Source of the DNA: Saussurea involucrata
Taxonomy: Eukaryota; Streptophyta; Magnoliopsida; Asterales; Asteraceae
NCBI GenBank assembly: GCA_033807775.1
Contig: CM066319.1
Span: forward strand, 136,822,983 to 136,886,982
Length of the DNA stretch: 64,000 nt
Direction of reading: 5' to 3'
Shown: piece by piece, positions 11,612 to 23,880 of the stretch
Layout: the number at the start of each line of letters is the position of its first letter
Position numbering within the stretch: position 1 is the first letter of the stretch
The notes under the pieces: model-generated
Database searches by the model: none
Seen by the model: only the letters and a program-made list of their open reading frames with translations
Told to the model about the DNA's origin: nothing
Made by a program: the position numbers and the translations under genes

Positions 11612-14481
11612 TGTAACACCCCGAAAATCCTAACTCCAATTGTAAATGAGTCCATCTATATTTATTAAAAAGGACAAGGTTTTGCTTTGGAGTGTGGAAC
11701 ACGTAATGCTATTTGGATCTCTCGAGAATTTGGCCAAGTTTAGACTCGGTACAAGTCAAGAGAGTATGACACTCGCGAGAGTGACATGGTCACTTTCGCA
11801 GTGTCACTTTCGCCAAGAATGTACCGAGGGTTTTGGGAGGGCCAGCGAGTATGACACTCGTGAGAGTGACATGGTCACTTTCGCAGTGTCACTTTCGCCG
11901 AAAGTGTACCGTGAACATTTTGGGTAGCAGGCGAGAGTGCCCCGACGATTGTGACATGGTCACTCTCGCCGTGTCACAATCACGAGCGGACTCTGAGGGT
12001 TTTAAACCCACGCCTTTCAGCTTTCTTTCATTTCTATTCCATCTCTTTCTCTCTAAACTCTCCCAAAACCGAACCCTAACCCTTCAAAAACGATTTTGAA
12101 GCCATTGAAGCCACAAATCTTGTAAATCAAAGTCCCTCCTCCATCTCGTTACAAGGATCCTTAGGTTGAGGTTGGTATTTCTCATCTCATCTCCTTTTGG
12201 TTGGAATTTCTACATTATTCTAGGGTTTTACCCAACCCTCTCCTAAACCTTTCATTTCTTTGGGTGAAGTGAAGATTGAAGCCTACTTTGGTAACACTAG
12301 AAGTGTTTGGTTTGTGGATTCACTTGATGATTGAGGTAATCTTCTCCCCTTTATTTGGAAATTAGGGTTTCGATGTATTGGTTATTTTGGGTGTAATATG
12401 TTGGGAGAAATGATTCTAAATGTTTAGGGAATGATTCTACATGGTTGGATTGTGATATTGATGGTTGGAAATTCATAAATCTAGGTTTTGGATGTTTTGG
12501 CTTGAGGATGCAAACTTCATCAAATGAGCATACGTTTGGGAAAAATCTAGATTTAGCTTAATCTAGCAGAGGTGAGTTCAAGTTACTTTGCGAAAACTTT
12601 GTACATGCCAAAATGTTATTTTTCCAAGTAATTGTGTGTTTTACAAGAAAATTATCAATATTGGGTTATTTAGTGGATTTTACCTTTTGAGGTATTAATT
12701 GTTGTAAATATTATAAAACACTACTTTTGGATATTTTGGAAAAATGTGATAATAAATCATACATGAAATGAGTTGTTGATTTACGTAACAAATGGAGTCT
12801 ATTTATTATAAAAATGCATTGTGGATGTTTTGGAAATATGCATATAGTACATCATGTAATGTTTTGAAAACGTAAAGGCGTGAGTCCTTGGAAATGAGGG
12901 TTTACCCGATCCAAAGTGTTATTTCGGGTTTTCATGGAATCGAAGTATTTACCGGCTAACGGTGTGTGTTGTTATATTTGATGTCATTTTATAACTTTCA
13001 TAAACTACCTTTTTTTGGAGTTAGTTGAGCTTGTGGCTCGGTATTGAATCTTATTAAGTCTTGCGGACATTTATCCAGTTTTGGTAACTCAAGATTGAGT
13101 TTTGATAATGAATTATGTTATTGAGGAATTGCATGTTTTGAATGCATGTGTTTATTTATTTGGGGTCATGTAATATTTAGACCTTGATAGCTATGGATCC
13201 ATAGGCATTTGAGTTTCCCTTAGTCTCGCGGGCAAGAGGTCGGAATTGATTGAGCTCAGTTTTACGAGACGTTAGTTTATTTTGTAGCACGAAATAGGCA
13301 TCGGGTTCCATGATAAGTAAGGCGTGGACCTAGATGGTCGGCCGTCGTCTCATGGGCAGTAAGGTGTAATTCCATATATATGCTTAGCACGGGATAGGCA
13401 TCGGGTTCCATGATAAGTAAGACGTGGACCTATATGGTCGAGCGTCGTCTCATGGGCAGTAAGGTGTAATCCCTAATGTGCTGTTGTGGATTTGGAGTGA
13501 CCCAATGTATACACCTGGAGTGGTTGAAGTTGGGAACTCCCTAGTCTCGCGGGCAATAGATCTGGAGTTATTGAGCTCAGTTTACGAGAGTAATCAACGT
13601 GTGTGTTTTATTGCATAGTAAGTGACCCACTTTAGTGTTCCGTCACGTGCGATGTATACAGGTCTCCCCCGTCACCGAAAGGTGTTGTTTTGGGTATTTA
13701 TTGCTACTCATGTTTTCGGTGACGTGTTATATTTATATGGATTGTTTTCCATGGTATGCAAGTTGTGGTTTATATCTCATCCGTGTGTGATGTTTTTGGG
13801 TATTTGTGTTTATCCTTATTTTCGGTAACGTATCATATTTATGAGAATTGAATTTCCATGTTATATGAGTTATGGATTATGTTTTTACCGTGTTTGGGAT
13901 GTTTTTGGAATAATGACAAATTGAATTATGGATTTAATTATTTTGAGTATCAAATGGTATTTCACCCTATTACGTGGATTTTGGGAACGAGTCTATTTTG
14001 GAAATCATATTGCATTAAAGATTTCATTTATGGGAATTGTGGGATTTGGAAAATGGGTGCTTTACATTTAAAATAAACTCTTTTGGAATCATGACTAAAA
14101 AGCTACACTCCTCTCGATTTATGAATTTATATAGTCATGATAAAATGCTTGAACTCACTAGGCGTTAGCCTAACCCTTTTTATTTGTCGGCATGTGCAAC
14201 AGGTCTCAGGTTGGGAGTAGTTCTAGTGACACGTGTGAAAGGTCGTGTGCTAGTAGAGTGCTCGCGAGGTGATTTGAATTAGTGAAGTCTTCCGCACGTA
14301 TTTGGAATTAGCAACTTGTGTCGTGTTAAGTAACACCCGTTTAAGTTAATTTATTGGGGGAAATTATAATGTTTTAAATTCCGAGGTAATTTAAGGAATG
14401 AATTGTAGAAATGATTTTATCTTGTTGGGTATTTTATTGAAATTTTATTTAGTTGCTCGTTCCAAATTTGAGGGTGTTACA
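11612..14481 (+). repeat. LARD-A 3' LTR
   Basis: 2870 bp copy of 5122-7988 with the same ends, palindromic array, ~100 bp direct repeat and hairpin (14158-14171). It is preceded by the purine tract and followed at once by the GAAGA duplication. Confidence 0.92.
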
Positions 14482-14788
14482 GAAGAGGAGAAGAGGAATC
14501 AATGACCGGTGGTGATGGAGATGTTGCGACAGCTCCGACGGGTTCACCACCGCCGCTCGACTGGAAATTCTCTCAGGTGTTTGGAGAAATAGAGAATTAG
14601 GGTTGGGATTTGGGAAGGGATTTTATTAATTTTTTTAATAAAGATAATGTTCGGATATTTCGGACGGGTTCGGGTGCGGGGACCCTCAACCCAAACCGAT
14701 TCGTTATACTTTTCGGGTTTATCGGGTTCGGGGTGATCGGGTACATCGGGTAGCGGATATCAGATTTTGGCCACTTTCTCGGGTTCGG

Positions 14789-15770
14789 TGTAATAACCAG
14801 GTATTTTTTTTATCCAAATTAAAATCGAAATTTTATAAGTCTTTATTTTTAGTATTTTATGGAGTTAAGAAATTAAGGAATAAGTTTTATTGTATAATAG
14901 AAGCTTAGGGGTGTGTTTTATCAAGTGAAACAAGTTTAGGGTTGTTGGGTATTTTACCCAAACCTTTTTAGCCAAACCGACTCAGTATCCTAAATAGAGG
15001 AAATATCTCAAATTGAAACAGTAAAGCAGAACCCAAATAGTGTGTGTGTGTGTGTGTGAAATTGTTCACGGCAGAGAGAAAAAGAGAGAGAAGAAGAACC
15101 GTAGGAGAGAAGAAGAAGATTAAAGATTCTCAGCTGGGATTTTGTTTGGTGCAGGAAATCAAAGAGGTAATTTTCTTATTCAAACTCTCTTTTATGAGAA
15201 TTAAGTTTCATATGAATTTTGAAGTGGGTTTAGTTAATTTTAGATGAATTGGTGAATTTTAGTTACAATTTAGGGTGTTAAATGGAGTTTAGAACGTTTC
15301 TGTGCAAATCTGGGTAAAAGATGGATTCTTGATTTTGAACTGAACTTTCGGGAAAAATGACGATGAACAGTGTTTTTGCGAAAAGTAGGAATTCGCAAGC
15401 CTTGGTTGCGAAAAGTCCACTTTTCGCAGGTAGCTAAAATGCATAGTTAAGTTTTCGTATCTGTTGGTTACGAAAAGTAGGGAACTCGCAACTGTGGTTT
15501 GCGAGAAGTGAGGTTTTCGTATATGTTGGTTGCGAAAAGTAAGGAACTCGCAACTGTGGGTTGCGAAAAGTTAGGTTTTCGTAATAGTGGGTTGCGAAAA
15601 GTGTGAATTACCTGTTTACGTGTTAAAGAGTATGTATACTTTAATTTGTTTCAGATACTAAGGATCAGGGTTAAAAGATAATCTGTTTTGAGGAAAGTTT
15701 GAAGGACCTTTGCTAAAAAGATCAGGTGAGTTTTACTTTTCAAACGTTTTCAACTGGGATACATATATAT

Positions 15771-15815
<45 letters not shown>

Positions 15816-15871
15816 TGGATATGTGTGGATTGAGAAAATGATTTATGGTGTAATTATGTGTATATATTAAG

Positions 15872-15910
<39 letters not shown>

Positions 15911-16515
15911 GTTGAAATGTGGTAAAAGGTTTATAAATGACAATATGATATATTGATACATATATATATATTGTATTTATATGTGCATTACACTACACGA
16001 ATATACGTTAGCCGAAACTATAGTCGGCGGAGGTGTTTGCTGTAGTTGTTGTACAGCGGTGCTGTAGTTGTTGTACAGCGGTGTTGTTGGCTCGCAACCA
16101 ACTGATATGGCCAGGGGAATGAGAATGAGAAAGAGGATGAGTTGAACACGGTGCACGAGTCTTGATTGGTATTTAATTAAGTGTAATATATGTGTGTTTA
16201 TATAAAGGATTTTATATAAATGGGTTTTATAACGATTTTGAAATGACAGGGATTATCTCACTAGACCGTTTGGTCTAACCCTCATTTTGTTTTCAAAAAT
16301 ATGTATTCCAGGTCGAGGAAATTATAGCGGCAAAGGAAAGGATAAAGAGTAGGACGCTTTTTGATGACTGATGTTGATTAGGAAGCTGTTATGTATTTTG
16401 TAGTTTCGAGACTACGGGACCGTATGTGAATTATTATGTAATTTTCTTTTACGAATGTAATGATGTTATGCAATATATGTTATTTGTTGTATGTTTGGGA
16501 AACCGGGTTGTTACA
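14789..16515 (+). repeat. LARD-B 5' LTR
   Basis: 1727 bp. It contains a (TG) run at about 15041-15057, an array of TTGCGAAAAGT words (about 15373-15601), (TA) microsatellites at about 15774-15812 and 15870-15895, a short CTGTAGTTGTTGTACAGCGG minisatellite near 16040-16085, and the hairpin AGACCGTTTGGTCT at 16263-16276. Confidence 0.92.
15373..15601. repeat. GCGAAAAGT / TTCGCAA word array in LARD-B 5' LTR
   Basis: Repeated modules of 'ggttgcgaaaagt', 'aactcgcaactgtgg' and 'gttttcgta' on a ~55-60 bp period; the words occur in both orientations, giving alternating complementary segments. The same array is in the 3' LTR at about 21131-21356. Confidence 0.75.
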
Positions 16516-19500
16516 GATGGTATCAGAGCCCTAGTTTAAGGGATTTAGGTATTAGTATCTGTACCTAGACTTAAACTGCATGTGAAGTAGGATGTCCCTA
16601 TTATTTTTAGAACCTGGGGATGTTAAGTATAAAAAGGTAGAAGGAACATCATATAAGGTAAATTCGAGTTACACCTGGCCAGTGTAATTGTGAACTTACA
16701 GTTACATGATTGGACTGGAATACCTTATTATATGGGGTATGTGCCTATGTGTATATTAACCTTGTTGAAATCTACAGAGTGGCAAGTCGGTCTCGACGTA
16801 TGGATAGAGACGAAGACAGGTATATTTATATAAACTCTACACGTGCTAAAGTGCTATTTGACTTCGGTACAAACTGATTAATTGTGTTTTCAATCTTTTG
16901 TTGCTTATATGCGTTAGAAAAGAATTTGATAATTGTATTGGTAATATAGATAAGAGTGGAGTGCCTATTAAGTTATTTTTGATAATGTTGTCGGAATTTG
17001 AGGTAGTAGTAAGTATAGGATGGTGTTGGAACTTGATTTTTGTTAAAATTGTCGATTAGGTAATGATAAGTGATCCTCGGTAATTCGGTATATATTGGAA
17101 TAAGTAGTTATGATGAAAGAAGAGATTGTAGAGTGATTGATTTAAAGTTTCCGTTTGTTAACAAGTTTTATATCAAGGATATATGAATTAATTTCGATAA
17201 GGCTTAGTAAGAGTGTAGGTTTGGAAGCATTTGATGTGAAAAGAGGTTGGTTCTAATTTAGTTAGAGTGTAACAAATATTTTGGATGATATCGAATTTAG
17301 TATGCTTATTCATTATGATATTGCTTGGGATAAATTTAAGTGAAGATTGTTTTTGGGAGTGATTAGTAAGGAAAAGCTATTAGTGATCAAGGTGATAACC
17401 CGTTATCATATGTGTTTGGATTCGAAAGATTTATCAAGGTGGTAGTAAAATTTATTGTATGAGAACGAAAGTGGATGGTAGTTTAAATTGGAATGAATGA
17501 TCTAACACTTGCAATTGTTTGCAATTTTTCAAATTGAAGGTGCATGATTAGAATTTTGGAAAGTTATTGCGAAAGTGTAGAATGTGGCGTTATGTATAAT
17601 TCAGTATTTCAAACGCTAGGTTATGCCTCCAAATGTTAAAGTTTATGTTATGAATAAAATTTTAAACGTGTTAAATGATTTGTGATATATAAAAATATAT
17701 ATGTATATATATATATATAATTTTGTGCTGGAAGAGGCACGATGACATATTTTGTGCTGAAAGAGGCACGAGGTGAAATAAAGATGTACTGATTTTGTTA
17801 TAAAGATGTTTTTATGGTTGTTATATTTTGGGGATGGGTGTATAGTGTAGATCCAATTTGTTTATTATCGTTTTGAAAGAATATGTTAACGATATTTGAA
17901 AAATGAAAAAGTGTGTGGTTGTTTCGGGCAATGGATGTGATTTCGGATTAACTCGGTTAAATTCCTGTTATGAGGTGTGGTGAAATTATTGGTTAAGTAT
18001 AGTAATTGTGGGAATTGGGTGTGTGCGATTGGTTTGGAGGTGAAAGAAAGCTAGCTCATAGGGTCGGTCTAGAGTAAGCACCTCCTAGTGAGCTATCCTT
18101 GGGGAAACATATTTTATGTTGAGGAAAGAGTAGAAGAAAATAATCGAATGTAATGATCGGGGTGAAGGACCATGGGATAGGACGTGGTAGTAGTATGAGA
18201 GTGATGTTGTGGCAAATGTGGAAATCAATTGTAATCTAAGGTTCGGGGTCGGTGTAATTAATGCAAGAAAGTGTTGTCTGTCTTAGATATATTTTGGATT
18301 AGAGAAGTGACGGTAGAGTTGGGGATGACCTATGGAGAAAATTCAACTACGGGTTAAGGTGATACTCCAAGTTGATTTTGTAATCTATTGGGGAGTAGAA
18401 TGTCGTTATTTTTTTGAGTGTTGGGTTGTTGGGACATTTTAGAGACGGTGATAGAAGGCGCAGTGTGTACAGTCAGCCGAGACCAAGGGAAAAGGTAGAG
18501 TACTTAGTGTAATTTATTGCTTTCTAGAACATAGGAGTATGTATGCTAGATTGTCTGGTGCTTATTACACTTTGCTGCATGACTACTACTTGCCAGTAGG
18601 AATTTATGCTAGTCCTGATAGGTTGTTAAGTGACTGCCTTATAAGTGGTATATAGTAGGAACTAAATAGCCTTAGAATATTTGATTTAGTTCTATTGCGC
18701 AGCTCTTGTTTGAGTCTAACCGTTGTGGGACAGAATCTTTATTTCGAATGTCTATCTGATTTCACACTGTATGCGACTGTGCATTCGCGAGGCGACTCGT
18801 CATGACTAGTGGAGATTCCGTCATAGCAAGGGTAGTAGGATGAGGTGAACCTGGAGTCAGGATTTGTGAATGATATTGGTATGATTGATCTGGGATATTA
18901 TACCTTGTTTGTATCACGCGGGTTTTCCTCTTGGAGTAAGAGTTGTTGCAGTTAGGAGGGTACTAAATTGTTGGTATGCGCCTTGGTATTGAAGGGTTAC
19001 GCATAGTGAGAGTTCATTCAGCCTTTCCCGTGTCGATTCTGCGGAAGGGCTTAGCCGAAGCAAGTAAGGTTGTACCGTTAGAAAACACCGGACTGGATCA
19101 AAGATGGAATGATGTGGGGGAAGAGTTGGCGATAGTGGGTCGCAAGGTTAGAAAACTAGGTTGCTGATAACCTGGACTTAATTGAAAGAGAATATGCATA
19201 CTATGATAATAAAGTATAAGAAATTGATGCTTGAGAGTTTGCGGGATATAGAAAAATGGTTCAATGGGTTGGATGTTTACCTAATACTTCCCATGGATTG
19301 GAGAATTTAAGTTGAAAAAGGGATTTATATTAAGTGTTATGATTAGTGGGAAGAAAGCAATGATCAATAAATATTTTGATGGTCGTGTGATGAACCTTCT
19401 TTATGGAGTTGTTTAAGATTAAGAGTTGTTTTAAACTTGGTGCTGGACTTTGCATGTTAAGTCGTTAATGAGTTATATGATTAGTGACATGAAATTTTTA

Positions 19501-20550
19501 ACGGAGTTGTGATGAATTCTTTTCGGCTTAGTTTTGTAGTGAAGTTATTACATGATGATTTGGTAATTATTTTAGTTGGGTAAGGTGAGACCGGTGTTGA
19601 TAAATTTCAAATTGCGGAGTGGTTTAAGTGAAACAAATGTCTAAAGATTTGTGTTAGTAATTTTGTGCTAAGTTGGAGATGTAAGGAATTGATGTGATAA
19701 CGAGTTTGTTATTTTATTAAGGAATGAATTGGTATTGATATTTGGATAGAAGTCGGTATGAATTATGGTGGTGAGGTTATTGAGATAATTGAAATGTTTG
19801 AAATTGTGTTTTGCTGATATTCGAGAAATTAAGTTGCTATTTAGGCTTTGTTTTAATTTGATGGATGAATTGGTGTCAAGTGCAATTAAGTATGGTTGTG
19901 TGATTTTAGTAATTATGCTATGCTTTCATGGGAAATGGAAATGGTAGGATGAAGTTTGCGGGTTTGATAAAATTAAGAAATTTTTCCGTGATATAAAGTG
20001 ATTCGTGTTGAGTATATTCTATTCCATGAAAGAATATAAGAAATAGGTAGTATTTACTAAGCAAATTTTATATTGAAAGTATATGTTTACGTTTTAGAGT
20101 TAGTATTGTAAAAGTGTAGAACACGACGTTTGTAGTAAAAGGCCGGTGAGGTTAAAAATAGTATTAGCGTGGTAAATGTCCCGAGTAAGCCTATAATGTT
20201 TAGTTATTTGGATTAGATTCATATGAGTATAAGTTATTTCTTTCTAAGAGATAAGTGAATTTTCGAGTTAATTTAAACCTTCGTAGGATTTGATTATCGA
20301 GTGTGTATCGTTGTTTTAGAGGGGCGGATTTCTTGTGAAAAAAAAAACTCTTGATGTTTTGGGTTGAAATATTGAAGTGGGAGCAAATGGTAAACTAGAA
20401 GCAGTAAAGCGGTGGGTCTAGTAAAAAGTCCTTTGAGGATTCCGTAGACACTTTGATGTGTTCATAGAATTTGATATCTTTTCAACAGTAGTTACCCTAG
20501 TTCGTTGCTTGAGTGAATTCCGGGACGGAATTCTTTTAAGGGGGAGATGT
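16516..20550 (+). other. LARD-B internal region, non-coding, with PBS and PPT
   Basis: Starts with 'gatggtatcagagccc', the initiator-Met primer-binding site, at about 16517-16529, and ends with the purine tract 'taagggggagatgt' just before 20551. A (TA) microsatellite lies near 17693-17718. No frame longer than about 65 codons exists and none resembles a retrotransposon protein. Confidence 0.75.
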
Positions 20551-21601
20551 TGTAATAACCAGGTATTTTTTATCCAAATTAAAATCGAAATTTTATAAGT
20601 CTTTATTTTTAGTATTTTATGGAGTTAAGAAATTAAGGAATAAGTTTTATTGTATAATAGAAGCTTAGGGGTGTGTTTTATCAAGTGAAACAAGTTTAGG
20701 GTTGTTGGGTATTTTACCCAAACCTTTTTAGCCAAACCGACTCAGTATCCTAAATAGAGGAAATATCTCAAATTGAAACAGTAAAGCAGAACCCAAATAG
20801 TGTGTGTGTGTGTGAAATTGTTCACGGCAGAGAGAAAAAGCGAGAGAAGAAGAACCGTAGGAGAGAAGAAGAAGATTAAAGATTCTCAGCTGGGATTTTG
20901 TTTGGTGCGGGAAATCAAAGAGGTAATTTTCTTATTCAAACTCTCTTTTATGAGAATTAAGTTTCATATGAATTTTGAAGTGGGTTTAGGTAATTTTAGA
21001 TGAATTGGTGAATTTTAGTTACAATTTAGGGTGTTAAATGGAGTTTAGAACGTTTCTGTGCAAATCTGGGTAAAAGATGGATTCTTGATTTTGAACTGAA
21101 CTTTCTGGAAAAATGACGATGAACAGTGTTTTTGCGAAAAGTAGGAATTCGCAAGCCTTGGTTGCGAAAAGTCCACTTTTCGCAGGTAGCTAAAACGCAT
21201 AGTTAAGTTTTCGTATCTGTTGGTTACGAAAAGTAGGGAACTCGCAACTGTGGTTTGCGAGAAGTGAGGTTTTCGTATCTGTTGGTTGCGAAAAGTAAGG
21301 AACTCGCAACTGTGGGTTGCGAAAAGTTAGGTTTTCGTAATAGTGGGTTGCGAAAAGTGTGAATTACCTGTTTACGTGTTAAAGAGTATGTATACTTTAA
21401 TTTGTTTCAGATACTAAGGATCAGGGTTAAAAGATAATCTGTTTTAAGGAAAGTATGAAGGACCTTTGCTAAAAAGATCAGGTGAGTTTTACTTTTAAAA
21501 CGTTTTCAACTGGGATACATATATATGTGATATATATATATATGAGATGGATATGTGTGGATTGAGAAAATGATTTATGGTGTAATTATGTGTATATATT
21601 A

Positions 21602-21680
<79 letters not shown>

Positions 21681-22343
21681 GTTGAAATGTGGTAAAAGGT
21701 TTATAAATGACAATATGATATATTGATAAATATATATATATATATATATATATATTGTATTTATATGTGCATTACACTACACGAATATACGTTAGCCGAA
21801 ACTATAGTCGGCGGAGGTGTTTGCTGTAGTTGTTGTACAGCGGTGTTGTAGTTGTTGTACAGCGGTGCTGTAGTTGTTGTACAGCGGTGCTGTAATTGTT
21901 GTACAGCGGTGTTGTTGGCTCGCAACCAACTGATATGGCCAGGGGAATGAGAATGAGAAAGAGGATGAGTTGAACACGGTGCACGAGTCTTGATTGGTAT
22001 TTAATTAAGTGTAATATATGTGTGTTTATATAAAGGATTTTATATAAATGGGTTTTATAACGATTTTGAAATGACAGGGATTATCTAACTAGACCGTTTG
22101 GTCTAACCCTCATTTTGTTTTCAAAAATATGTATTCCAGGTCGAGGAAATTATAGCGGCAAAGGAAAGGATAAAGAGTAGGACGCTTTTTGATGACTGAT
22201 GTTGATTAGGAAGCTGTTATGTATTTTGTAGTTTCGAGACTACGGGACCGTATGTGAATTATTATGTAATTTTCTTTTACGAATGTAATGATGTTATGCA
22301 ATATATGTTATTTGTTGTATGTTTGGGAAACCGGGTTGTTACA
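20551..22343 (+). repeat. LARD-B 3' LTR
   Basis: 1793 bp, same layout as the 5' LTR. It is longer because the (TA) tract at 21604-21676 and the minisatellite at about 21820-21912 (four to five CTGTAGTTGTTGTACAGCGG units against two to three) are expanded. Hairpin AGACCGTTTGGTCT at 22091-22104. The (TA) tract produces a spurious isoleucine-tyrosine ORF on the minus strand. Confidence 0.92.
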
Positions 22344-22399
22344 TTCGGGGCGGTCCAGTTTCTCGGGGCGGTCGGGTTTTGCTCACCCCTAGTTTACAT

Positions 22400-23880
22400 C
22401 GCACGTGACGGGACACAAAAGTGGGTCACATAACCATGTAATAAAACAAACACGTGGATTACTCTCGTAAGCTGAGCTCAATCACTCCAGATCTATTGCC
22501 CGCGAGACTTGGGAGCCCCCAATTTCAACCACTCCAGGTCTATACATTGGGTCACTCCAAATCCACAAAACAAGCATGTTTGGGATTACACCTTACTGCT
22601 CATGGGACGCTGCCCGACCATATAGGTCCACACCTTACTTACCATGGAACCCGATGCCTATCCCGTGCCAAGCACATATGGAATTACACCTTACTGCCCA
22701 TGGGACGACGCCCGACAATATAGGCCCACGCCTTACTTACCATGGAATCGATGCTTATTCTGTGCTACAAAAGAGAAACTAGTGTCTCTACATTGAACGT
22801 AAAACCCAAGTGCCTATGGATCCATAGCTAATAAGGTCTAAAACATTACACGACCCCAAATGCATAAACAAGTGCATTCAAAACATACAATTCCCCAATA
22901 ACGTAAATCATGATCAAAACTCGACTTTGAGCTATCAAAACTGGACAAATGTCCCCAATACTTAATAAAATCCATTACCGAGCCATAAGCTCGACTAACC
23001 CAAAAGACCAATCTTGAAAAGTCATAAAATGAAATTAAACGTAGCAACACACACTTTTGCCAATAAATATTTCAAATCCATGAAAACCCAAAACAAGACG
23101 TTGGGTTAGGACAACCCTCTTTTCCAAGGAACTCACACCGTTACATTTCAAAACTGTCCCATAACGTACTATATGCATTCCAAGATATACGCAAAAATGC
23201 GTTTTCATAACAAATAGACTCCATTTATAAAATAAATCATCAACACATTTTCATTTATGATTTATCTATCAAAATTTTCCAAATATTCCAAACGTAGGTG
23301 TTTTACAATATTTGCAACATTAAATACTTCAAAAGGTTAAAACCCACCAAATAACTCAACCATTGATGATTTTCATGTAAAACACATAAGTACTTGGAAA
23401 AACAACATTTTTGGCATGTACAAAGTTTTCACAAAGCAACTTGAACTCACCTTGCTAGATTTAGGCTAAATCTAGATTTTTCCCAAACGTAAGCTCCTTT
23501 GAAGAAACTTGCATCTTCAAGCCAAATCCTCCAAAAACCTAGATCCATAATTTTCCAACCATAAATATTCACATCCAAACATAAAGAATCATTCCCCAAC
23601 CATTTCACTTCAAGATCTCAACTTATACCAAAACCCTAATTTCATAGTTAGATTACCTTAGCCAAACATCACCAAAATCACCCAAAATACCCCAATATGG
23701 AAGAGAAAGTGAAAACAACAACAATCTAACTTTTGGGTACGGAGAGATTACCTTCACCACTTGAATCCTCCAAATAAAAGCTCCTAGTCTCCACAAAAAG
23801 CTTCAAGCTCCCATAACTTCAACAGTGGTGGAAGTGGGTATGGTTTGGGTGGAGAAGATGAAGAAGAAGGGGGAGGGTTT
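22400..23880 (-). mobile_element. LTR fragment, part 2 (5' half of the split minus-strand LTR)
   Basis: Resumes the alignment to the reverse complement of the LARD-A LTR exactly after the GTTTACAT duplication: 'cgcacgtgacgggacac' corresponds to gtgtcccgtcacgtgcg near 7140. The two-copy ~100 bp repeat is present at about 22590-22760, and 'gctaaatctagatttttccc' near 23465 matches 6050-6075. Similarity fades near 23.75-23.9 kb before reaching a TGTAACACC start, so the LTR 5' end is lost, or belongs to a diverged subfamily that I cannot delimit. Confidence 0.75.

Larger units (their letters stand above)
5122..14481 (+). mobile_element. LARD-A: non-coding LTR retrotransposon with 2.87 kb LTRs
   Basis: Complete element: 5' LTR 5122-7988, internal region 7989-11611, 3' LTR 11612-14481, flanked by the 5 bp duplication GAAGA (5117-5121 and 14482-14486). 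The LTRs begin TGTAACACC and end GGTGTTACA. A primer-binding site matching initiator-Met tRNA and a purine tract are present. The 3.6 kb interior has no gag or pol, which fits the large-retrotransposon-derivative (LARD) description: long LTRs around a non-coding domain, mobilised by proteins made elsewhere. The LTR pair differs by only roughly 2% by eye. Orientation is set by PBS and PPT. Confidence 0.9.
14789..22343 (+). mobile_element. LARD-B: second non-coding LTR retrotransposon
   Basis: Complete element: 5' LTR 14789-16515, interior 16516-20550, 3' LTR 20551-22343, flanked by the 5 bp duplication TTCGG (14784-14788 and 22344-22348). LTR ends are TGTAATAACC and GGTTGTTACA. A primer-binding site for initiator-Met tRNA follows the 5' LTR, and the purine tract 'aagggggaga' precedes the 3' LTR. 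The interior of ~4.0 kb has no recognisable gag-pol. Apart from microsatellite length and minisatellite copy number, the LTRs differ at only about ten positions by eye, so insertion was recent and probably later than LARD-A. Confidence 0.9.
4717..22391. mobile_element. Non-autonomous hAT-type element, split by two LTR retrotransposons
   Basis: The ends TAGGGGTGTGCATC and, reverse-complemented, TAGGGGTGAGCAAA form a ~12 bp terminal inverted repeat with one mismatch, flanked by the 8 bp duplication GTTTACAT. Removing the nested elements leaves only about 750 bp of its own sequence: 4717-5121, 14487-14788 and 22349-22391. That sequence is rich in 'cggatcggg', 'gggttcggg' and similar words near both ends, with a less repetitive centre. 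No transposase is encoded, so it must have moved by a transposase supplied elsewhere. The MITE at 26207-26732 shares the same TIR. Confidence 0.85.

Noticed and set aside
18976..19167. 63-codon ORF in the LARD-B interior
   Set aside because: No similarity to gag or pol blocks and too short to support a gene in a 4 kb non-coding interior.
21495..21713. Minus-strand ORF of alternating Ile-Tyr
   Set aside because: It is the translation of a (TA)n microsatellite in the LARD-B 3' LTR.
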